From JASFEQ01 sp050122535 (GTDB taxonomy: Bacteria > Desulfobacterota > DSM-4660 > Desulfatiglandales > HGW-15), in NCBI GenBank assembly GCA_050122535.1, contig JASFIT010000314.1, positions 1 through 5,739 on the forward strand: DNA of 5,739 nt, given 5' to 3'. Shown piece after piece: positions 1 to 4,494 of the stretch. The first letter of the stretch is position 1. Each line of letters opens with the position of its first letter. The notes below the pieces were generated by a model that was given only the letters and a program-made list of their open reading frames with translations, made no database searches and had not been told where the DNA came from. A program made the translations under genes and the position numbers.

Positions 1-450
1 AATCTCCATGTCTGGGCTGATGACCGAGATGAGGTTCTGGATGCCATTCAGTATGGTCTCCATCTCCTCGGTCCTGTCCCTCCACCTGCGTTCTTGCAGA
101 CCTATTGCATTCCAGAAGACCTCAAAGACATGATATGACATGATGCGGATCGGAGAGGGCCTGGTCTCAAGAATATTTTTTAGAAGACCCTCATCAGGGG
201 TCAGAATGATAATGAGGTTGATGTTGTATCTGGGCTCATAGAGTTCGTGATAATCGAGGAAAGTGACGAGACCCAACTCCCTAGCAAGGGCCATGCCTGG
301 GCTCTCTGGATCGGGATCAGCCACAGCCAGAATAGGGGCATCGATCCCTTCTTTTTTATAGAGGTAGGTGGTTTTTTCAAGAATTTCTTTACATAATGAC
401 CCCCCGCCCACAAGGGCGATGTTGATGATGGTATGCTTTTTGCCCGACAT
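1..450 (-). CDS. N-terminal part of a probable sensor protein: Rossmann-like domain followed by start of a PAS domain; 3' end cut by window
   Basis: The frame is open from ATG 450 to the window edge, giving 150 residues. GAGGAG eight bases upstream supports the start. Residues 8-17 (IINIALVGGG) and ILAVADPDPESPGMALARELG (about 40-60) form a nucleotide-binding-like beta-alpha-beta fold with an acidic end to the second strand (D45). Then come LIIILTPDEGLLKNIL (79-94) and a Trp/Arg-rich linker (FWNAIGLQERRWRDR, 112-126). The last 20 residues (METILNGIQ..., ISPDMEI) look like the linker helix and first strand of a PAS domain. This layout suggests a Desulfobacterota-type sensor histidine kinase whose N-terminal Rossmann domain could bind a dinucleotide or other metabolite. 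The kinase core lies outside the window, so kinase identity is an inference. It shares its strand with the receiver gene at 2159-1779 and may signal to it. Confidence 0.75.
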   Translation of the reverse strand, partial: MSGKKHTIINIALVGGGSLCKEILEKTTYLYKKEGIDAPILAVADPDPESPGMALARELGLVTFLDYHELYEPRYNINLIIILTPDEGLLKNILETRPSPIRIMSYHVFEVFWNAIGLQERRWRDRTEEMETILNGIQNLISVISPDMEI

Positions 451-587
451 GAATTGATCTCCTCATTTTGGGGTGGATCAATCTAATGGTACTGAGTAAC
501 AACTGTGGGTGGAACTACTAGGGTCTTCTAGCATGGGCAATAATATCACTGTAGGTATGAAAGTGCAATGAGCACCATTCCTCCTGA
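451..587 (-). promoter_or_regulatory. Gap with a short hairpin around the sensor gene's ribosome binding site
   Basis: This gap lacks the periodic arrays of the other intergenic regions. Near its left end ATTGATC (453-459) and GATCAAT (476-482) form a perfect 7-bp inverted repeat with a 16-nt loop. On the minus strand the ribosome binding sequence GAGGAG (464-459) sits almost wholly in that loop, eight bases before the start codon at 450-448. It could be an operator dyad or an RNA hairpin that exposes or hides the site, or chance. No clear promoter was recognised. Confidence 0.3.
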
Positions 588-1619
588 TCACACGGGGTGA
601 TGATCTCTTCTAGTCACGGAGGGAACCTCAAAACATTTCTGCAATGCATGTATAGCGGGTTGTATTTCAGGGGAGGGGACCACACCTATGATGGAGGCAA
701 TGGTACAATTTAAAGCCAAAAGATCCACATCTACTTCCTTTAAGGCATGGAGTAGGTCGCTCACTATGCCGTAGCGGTCCCCAAAGTGCGGGCCATTCAT
801 AGCGAATGTGGCCACGGGAGAAATTGACGCCATCTCCATCCCAGGGGCTGTCTCACTAAGAATATCCGTATTAGAGTGGCGCTCTGATATGGGTAGGCAG
901 ATAAACAACTTCTCTTTTCCTCTTTCCTGGCTGGGACTCGTGGCTAGGAAGGTGAGATAAAGCCCGATTCGGGCCAACTCTTTCACAGCCGTACCCACTG
1001 GTCCCATCTGCCCCCTTTTCAGGTCTATTTGCAAAAACTCCTGCTCCTCCTGATATTCTAAACCATAGACCTTGGGCCTCTTTTCCTGGTACGAAGCGAC
1101 CACTTCTTTGTAGAGCTGTTCCTTTCCCTTTTGGGCCAGTTTCCAATCTGCCGGCGTTCGGTACGCACTGAAGCTGAAGGGCCCAAAAAGGGCATTGCTT
1201 GCCTTTTTGACCATGCCCCTTTTAAGTACAGCTGAGATGGCAGAAGGAGAATTGGCATACCCATCAGGGTCAATCCCTTCCTGGTCAAACACCTCCAGCA
1301 AAGATCCCGTAATAATGGGGTCACTTCTGTGGGGAAAGATAGAAAGGATGACGCTTTCAGCGGCATTGGTAAATATTTTTCCAAATTCCTGTTCGATGAG
1401 GTGGGATGTTCTCGCGCCGTGGACGGAGTCCACCATGATATTCAAGCGCCATGAGCGGCCATCATTTACAACGGTGATATAAGGGAGATTTATCTTGGCT
1501 TCGGCTATTGTTTGCAAGAGTTGGGCGGGAAAGTCCTCCGTCTGGGTGGGGGAGATTATGGAGATCCGGACCACGTCTTTCAGGATCTTAAATCCACCAA
1601 GTCTGGCTTGAGGCGTCAT
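588..1619 (-). CDS. ACT-domain protein of unknown function
   Basis: The product is 343 residues, with no signal peptide or membrane segment visible. An N-terminal segment (about 15-95) has the look of an ACT-like regulatory fold (VVRISIISP..., INLPYITVVNDG, later ESVILSIFP). A C-terminal segment (about 272-335) looks like a second: NGPHFGDRYGIVSDLLHALK, then VDLLALNCTIASIIGVVP and AIHALQKCFEVPSV. This resembles the paired ACT regions of aspartokinases, but no kinase or other catalytic domain is present. The middle (about 125-230) has a Ser/Ala-rich stretch and a charged helical part that I do not recognise. ACT domains usually bind small ligands such as amino acids, so a sensing role is reasonable, but ligand and target are unknown. 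Start ATG 1619 has only a weak CGGAG eleven bases upstream (1635-1631). A GTG at codon 16 is possible but would trim the first strand. Confidence 0.8.
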   Translation of the reverse strand: MTPQARLGGFKILKDVVRISIISPTQTEDFPAQLLQTIAEAKINLPYITVVNDGRSWRLNIMVDSVHGARTSHLIEQEFGKIFTNAAESVILSIFPHRSDPIITGSLLEVFDQEGIDPDGYANSPSAISAVLKRGMVKKASNALFGPFSFSAYRTPADWKLAQKGKEQLYKEVVASYQEKRPKVYGLEYQEEQEFLQIDLKRGQMGPVGTAVKELARIGLYLTFLATSPSQERGKEKLFICLPISERHSNTDILSETAPGMEMASISPVATFAMNGPHFGDRYGIVSDLLHALKEVDVDLLALNCTIASIIGVVPSPEIQPAIHALQKCFEVPSVTRRDHHPV

Positions 1620-1778
1620 GGGTTACCGCGCTCCGGAACACTCTGGAAAACAGGAGATCACCCGAGTAGGCAGCATGCCCTGAGCAATGCCGAAGGGTAA
1701 GCCGTAAGCAGTACACACGGAAAGCTGGCTATACCCCTTGACTGGTCCCTACTTCTTAGTGCCTACTGCTTACTGGTA
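1620..1778. repeat. Intergenic paired inverted arrays of 7-bp units between receiver and ACT genes
   Basis: On the plus strand, GTAAGCC and GTAAGCA followed by GTA occupy 1697-1713. Four 7-bp units (CCTACTT, CTTAGTG, CCTACTG, CTTACTG) occupy 1748-1775. The arms are inverted: GTAAGCAGTA (1704-1713) is the exact reverse complement of TACTGCTTAC (1764-1773), with 50 nt between them. The structure begins immediately after the receiver gene stop. It has no U-tract, so a normal intrinsic terminator is unlikely. The remaining 1620-1696 shows nothing else recognisable apart from a weak CGGAG eleven bases before the next gene. Confidence 0.7.
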
Positions 1779-2159
1779 CTAGAGTAAGTTGCTGACCACA
1801 TCCCAGAGACCCTCGGTGTCGATGGGCTTGGGAATATAGTCATCTGCCTCAGTGGACATGCCATCCGCGTGGGTGTATTTGGTGGTCGGGACCGCCTCAC
1901 CAACGGCTGTGAGAAGAACGACCGGTATGTCCTGGGTTTCGGGATTCGCCTTCATTTCAGCGCACAGAACGTAACCATCTTTGCGGGGCATCATGATATC
2001 AAGGATTACAAGATCTGGACGCCGCTGTTTGATGGACTCTTCACCCTCAATGCCATCATAGGCCATGCCCACTTCACACCCTTTGCTTTCCAGCATCATG
2101 GCAACGGTTTCCACCAGATCAGGATCATCATCAACCACCAGTATGTAGGGTTTGGACAT
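1779..2159 (-). CDS. Stand-alone response regulator (CheY-like receiver domain only)
   Basis: The product is 126 residues, a single receiver domain with no output domain. The acidic pocket is D10/D11/D12 in VVDDDPD, the phosphoacceptor is D54 in LVILDIMMPRKDGY, the switch Thr is T84 in VVLLTA, and the conserved Lys is K111 in YIPKPID. T84 to K111 is 27 residues against 22 in CheY, so the beta4-alpha4-beta5 part carries about five extra residues (PTTKYTHADGMSTEADD). The start is well supported by AGGAGG seven bases upstream (2172-2167). It probably receives phosphate from a sensor kinase and acts by protein contact rather than by binding DNA. The candidate sensor starting at 450 on the same strand is a plausible partner, by proximity only. 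The gap to metF is 190 bp, so it may be transcribed separately. Confidence 0.93.
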   Translation of the reverse strand: MSKPYILVVDDDPDLVETVAMMLESKGCEVGMAYDGIEGEESIKQRRPDLVILDIMMPRKDGYVLCAEMKANPETQDIPVVLLTAVGEAVPTTKYTHADGMSTEADDYIPKPIDTEGLWDVVSNLL

Positions 2160-2349
2160 AATGAAACCTCCTAGTCATTAATAAATCAGAAGTGATCTAA
2201 AGTGCCTAAAGTGACTAAAATGCCTAAAGTGGATCCAGGAAGATGAAAAAGTGGAAATCAAGACCCTCACATTGAATCATCAGCTCGATTTATAGCAATC
2301 CCAACAAATTTAAGCAACTAACAACTCTACCACTTAACGACTCAACCAG
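2160..2349. repeat. Intergenic paired inverted short-period arrays between metF and the receiver gene
   Basis: On the plus strand, 2196-2231 is four 9-bp units (TCTAAAGTG, CCTAAAGTG, ACTAAAATG, CCTAAAGTG). On the minus strand, 2346-2315 reads as four looser 8-bp units (GTTGAGTC, GTTAAGTG, GTAGAGTT, GTTAGTTG). The two arms are inversely related: CCTAAAGTGG (2223-2232) matches the reverse complement of 2330-2339 at 8 of 10 positions. The architecture matches that of the other two repeat-bearing gaps but with a different unit sequence. No convincing terminator with a U-tract follows metF. Confidence 0.65.
2289..2317 (-). promoter_or_regulatory. Possible sigma70-type promoter for the receiver gene
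   Basis: On the minus strand, TTGCTT (2317-2312) and TATAAA (2294-2289) are 17 bp apart, resembling -35 and -10 boxes. They lie about 130 bp before the receiver gene start. The -10 box matches consensus at five of six positions and the -35 at only three, and the -35 overlaps the repeat arm. This is a weak, by-eye call. Confidence 0.28.
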
Positions 2350-3282
2350 TTAGTCAACCTCAGGTCTTGGATAGAGACCGGCTTGTTCCACGATTTCCGG
2401 CACCTTCTCTTCCCATTCAATGGCCATGACGTGAAATCCCCTCACACCTTCCACTTCTTTGAGCCGTTGCATGCTCTCCACGCAAATTTTGATGCCCTCC
2501 TCAGCCTGTTTCTCTTTAGGTACTCCACTCATTCTCTTTACCACCTCATCAGGCACATCCATCCCCGGGACCCTGTTCTTCATGTATTTGGCCATGCCCG
2601 CTGATTTAAAGGGGGTGACACCAGCCAGGATATGGACTTTTTCGTGGAGGCCTCGTTCTCGGGCCTGTTTCATCCAGAGCTCAAATTTATCCAGATTGTA
2701 TATACACTGGGTCTGTATAAACTCGGCTCCAGCCGCTACTTTCTTGGCAAGGCGCGGAACCCGAATTTCAAAGGGATCGGCAAAGGGATTGGCAGCCGCT
2801 CCCACAAACATCTCAGGTGGCCTCTCAATATCATCTCCTCCCAGGAATTTGCCCTCATCCCTCATGAGTCTCACCATCTGAATCAACTGAATGGAATCGA
2901 TATCAAAGACGTTCTGGCCCTGGGGATTATCCCCAAACTGCTGGTGATCACCAGAGAGGCAGAGGATATTGTTGATATCAAAGGAGGCAGCTCCCAGGAT
3001 ATCACTCTGCAGGGCAATTCTGTTTCTATCCCGTACGACCATCTGGAGAACGGGTTCTAGACCCATCAGCTTCAAGCGGATGCAGGCGGCCAGGCTGCAG
3101 AGCCTGGTCACTGAAGTCTGGTTGTCAGTAATGTTGATCGCATCCACATAGTCCTTGATCATTTCCGCCTTTTTGGCGATGGGCTCACCGTCACTCCCTC
3201 TTGGCGGACCGCATTCAGAGGTTACTGCCAGATGACCTGCTTTGAGGATCTTTTCCAGATTGCTTGGTGTATTTGTGTTCAT
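2350..3282 (-). CDS. metF: Methylene-tetrahydrofolate reductase, MetF catalytic subunit
   Basis: From ATG 3282 the product has 310 residues, the usual size of the short MetF TIM-barrel protein. It interconverts 5,10-methylene- and 5-methyl-tetrahydrofolate with bound FAD. Visible family motifs are TSECGPPRG (E23, matching the catalytic Glu of E. coli MetF), NITDNQ (50-55), QMVVRDRNR.ALQSD (80-94), LCLSGDH (D112, matching E. coli Asp120 at the flavin) and FIQTQCIYN (Q191 at the folate site), then ILAGVTPFKSAG. An in-frame upstream start would extend it by 19 residues inside metV. I prefer ATG 3282 because it overlaps the metV stop as ATGA, has GGAGG ten bases upstream and begins just before the conserved region. 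With MetV, MvhD and HdrA it forms a Wood-Ljungdahl methyl-branch enzyme. The direction, CO2 fixation or acetate oxidation, cannot be read from sequence. Confidence 0.96.
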   Translation of the reverse strand: MNTNTPSNLEKILKAGHLAVTSECGPPRGSDGEPIAKKAEMIKDYVDAINITDNQTSVTRLCSLAACIRLKLMGLEPVLQMVVRDRNRIALQSDILGAASFDINNILCLSGDHQQFGDNPQGQNVFDIDSIQLIQMVRLMRDEGKFLGGDDIERPPEMFVGAAANPFADPFEIRVPRLAKKVAAGAEFIQTQCIYNLDKFELWMKQARERGLHEKVHILAGVTPFKSAGMAKYMKNRVPGMDVPDEVVKRMSGVPKEKQAEEGIKICVESMQRLKEVEGVRGFHVMAIEWEEKVPEIVEQAGLYPRPEVD

Positions 3283-3947
3283 TCTTGTACATCCTCCCTG
3301 ACCACTTTTCTGGGGCCACCCGCCCGTTCGGTGGACCAATCCTTGATGGGTGTCAGCTTCTCATAGTCTTCCATTTTTCCCAGCTCAGCAAGGCGGTCCA
3401 AAATCAATTGCCAGCCGCACACCAAATCCTTGTCTATCTCGCAGTGTCCCTTTGTGGAGCCCCCGCATGGGCCGTTGAAAAGCCTCTTTGCACATCGGGA
3501 GACAGGGCATATCCCACCCGTCCTGGCCAGGATACACTGACCGCAGCCTTGACAGCGTTCGGTCCAGACGCCTCTTTGCTCGGTGACGCCCATGAAACAG
3601 GTATCCACCCCGGGTAAGACAGGCGTGCGGAGATATTTTTCAGCCATGAATTGCACGCCCACCCCACAGGCGAGGGACAGGACCCCATCATATTGATCAA
3701 TGATGTTTCTAATCTCTTCCAGATACTCGTGGTCACACTGACGTTCCAGGGTCACTTCATCAATTTTTATATCGTTCCCTTGATTCATGAAATACATGCG
3801 AAGGGCAGAGGCGAGAACGGCCACCTCTCTTTTCCCTCCAGACTCACAGACGGTGACACATTCGTTGCAGCCGGCAATGAGAAGCTTCTCAAAATCTCTT
3901 ACCTCTTCAATAATCTCTTCGATCGGCTTGTTCTTTGCCACAATCAT
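3279..3947 (-). CDS. metV: MetV, iron-sulfur/zinc partner subunit of methylene-tetrahydrofolate reductase (MTHFR_C domain)
   Basis: The product is 222 residues and matches the MetV family (methylene-tetrahydrofolate reductase C-terminal domain). It has an N-terminal CNECVTVCESGG motif (C27, C30, C34), then C71, C94 in LACGVGVQ and C117. The diagnostic C-terminal block is CxGCGxC...TGGICPVSRCAKRLFNGPCGG (C132, C135, C138, C147, C152, C161), followed by C169 and C177. These fourteen cysteines can supply two [4Fe-4S] clusters and a metal site, as described for the acetogen protein. MetV forms a cytoplasmic heterodimer with MetF and feeds electrons to or from the MetF flavin, replacing direct NAD(P)H use by the large single-subunit enzymes. 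The start at ATG 3947 has GGAGG nine bases upstream (3961-3957). The stop codon overlaps the metF start in an ATGA, so the two are probably co-translated. The gap to mvhD is 115 bp and filled by an inverted repeat structure, so metV may have its own expression level despite being in the same transcription direction. Confidence 0.95.
   Translation of the reverse strand: MIVAKNKPIEEIIEEVRDFEKLLIAGCNECVTVCESGGKREVAVLASALRMYFMNQGNDIKIDEVTLERQCDHEYLEEIRNIIDQYDGVLSLACGVGVQFMAEKYLRTPVLPGVDTCFMGVTEQRGVWTERCQGCGQCILARTGGICPVSRCAKRLFNGPCGGSTKGHCEIDKDLVCGWQLILDRLAELGKMEDYEKLTPIKDWSTERAGGPRKVVREDVQE
3293..3297 (-). promoter_or_regulatory. Ribosome binding site for metF within the metV 3' end
   Basis: GGAGG lies ten bases before the ATG at 3282-3280, inside the last codons of metV. 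Together with the ATGA stop/start overlap it supports the shorter metF start and coupled translation of the two subunits. Confidence 0.6.
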
Positions 3948-4062
3948 GTATAAGAACCTCCAATTGTATTATTGATTACGAATTACGAATTAAGGAATTG
4001 AATGTATTTATAATAATTTCCCTAATCCCAGAATTCCTCAATTCCTAAATTCCAGAATTCTT
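3948..4062. repeat. Intergenic paired inverted arrays of 7-8 bp units between mvhD and metV, forming a 15-bp stem
   Basis: On the plus strand, 3975-4002 holds 7-8 bp units (ATTACGA, ATTACGA, ATTAAGGA, ATTGAA). Positions 4021-4060 hold five 8-bp units (CCTAATCC, CAGAATTC, CTCAATTC, CTAAATTC, CAGAATTC; consensus CNNAATTC). The arrays point in opposite directions: 3987-4001 (GAATTAAGGAATTGA) matches the reverse complement of 4038-4052 at 14 of 15 positions, with a 36-nt intervening loop that is AT-rich. In mvhD-to-metV read-through mRNA this would fold as a long hairpin. There is no U-tract, so it does not look like a standard intrinsic terminator. Processing, attenuation or a mobile intergenic repeat are all possible. 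Confidence 0.75.
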
Positions 4063-4494
4063 CTATGCCGCTTTCTTCTTTTTCGCCAATTTGATGGGAT
4101 TAGGTCCCAAAGAACTAATCTTTTCGGTCATTTCAGTTGCGAACTGGGCAAATTTGGGGCCTTCGCTTGAGGAGAGATTATACATTTGGACTCTCTCTGC
4201 CCCAAGCCCAATGCTTTCCAGGATCTTTTGGGCCTGTTCTACCCGCTTTCGAGCCCTGAGATTACCCTTGTTAAAACGGCATTCACCCTCCATACAACCC
4301 ACCACATAAGCACCGTCAGCCCCCTTCTCAAAGGCCCTGAGGAGGTGGATGAGATCCACTTTTCCCGTACACGGTACACTCACAATCCTGATCGTGTCTG
4401 GATAATGGAGACGCATGGAACCTGCCAGGTCCGCTGCCGTATATCCTCAAGCTTGACAGCAGAACGCGATGATGATTGGTTTGAAATCTTCCAT
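4063..4494 (-). CDS. mvhD: MvhD-type iron-sulfur subunit (hydrogenase delta subunit family) with in-frame TGA read as selenocysteine
   Basis: Starting at ATG 4494-4492, the frame encodes 143 residues if TGA at 4449-4447 (codon 16) is decoded as Sec. The N-terminus is MEDFKPIIIAFCCQA-U-GYT, then AADLAGS, which matches the family's FCCxxC...ADLAG signature with Sec replacing the last Cys. Downstream family features are VPCTGKVD (C42), EKGADGAYVVGC (C67), GEC (C72), GN.RARKR and a C-terminal LGPNP followed by a Lys-rich tail. C12, C13, U16, C42, C67 and C72 are candidate ligands of the [2Fe-2S] cluster known in MvhD. In characterised complexes MvhD carries electrons between HdrA and a partner oxidoreductase. 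The start is supported by AAGGAG seven bases upstream and by the one-base overlap with the hdrA stop. Reading from Met27 gives only 117 residues and loses the signature cysteines, so I reject that start. Methanococcal VhuD is a known selenoprotein relative. A nonsense mutation is the alternative, made unlikely by the codon's position and the intact frame. Confidence 0.92.
4411..4449 (-). promoter_or_regulatory. Candidate bacterial SECIS element after the mvhD UGA codon
   Basis: Reading the mRNA from the UGA (4449-4447), a 14-nt spacer leads to a hairpin. GGA (4432-4430) pairs with UCC (4419-4417) and CCU (4429-4427) pairs with AGG (4423-4421), around a GGC loop (4426-4424). U4420 is bulged on the 3' side. 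A lower stem can form from GCA (4437-4435) with UGC (4415-4413) across a small internal loop. The loop starts 21 nt after the UGA. The distance, the loop Gs and a bulged U near the loop resemble SelB-binding elements such as that of E. coli fdhF, although there the bulged U is on the 5' side. The pairing was found by eye, with no energy calculation. Confidence 0.65.

Noticed and set aside
201..413. 70-codon minus-strand frame near the left end
   Set aside because: It overlaps the 150-codon open frame from ATG 450, which has a ribosome binding site and Rossmann-like motifs; this one has neither.
544..576. Tiny minus-strand ORF of 10 codons after AGGAGG in the gap beyond the ACT gene
   Set aside because: AGGAGG is only one base from the ATG, the product is too short to judge, and no other support was found.
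871..1146. Minus-strand frame of 91 codons inside the ACT gene
   Set aside because: It is an out-of-frame shadow of a longer, more protein-like frame and has no domain signature.
1697..1775. Short repeats read as a CRISPR array
   Set aside because: The units are 7 bp, contiguous, imperfect and inverted between arms, with no uniform spacers and no cas genes.
2317..2354. ACTAAC/GTTAGT inverted repeat at the metF stop as a terminator
   Set aside because: Only a 6-bp AT-rich stem with a 26-nt loop and no U-tract; better seen as part of the periodic repeat arm.
2632..3060. 142-codon plus-strand open frame opposite metF
   Set aside because: Its product resembles no family and is explained by the strongly coding minus strand. 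The same applies to the other plus-strand frames opposite hdrA, metV, mvhD and the ACT gene.
3283..3339. Nineteen-residue N-terminal extension of metF
   Set aside because: It lies wholly inside metV, is unlike MetF N-termini, and the ATGA overlap with GGAGG upstream favours the start at 3282.
4063..4416. A 117-residue conventional reading of mvhD starting at the internal Met27 codon
   Set aside because: It drops the family's N-terminal cysteine signature and has no good ribosome binding site. The in-frame upstream sequence is clean MvhD with a TGA at a Cys position.
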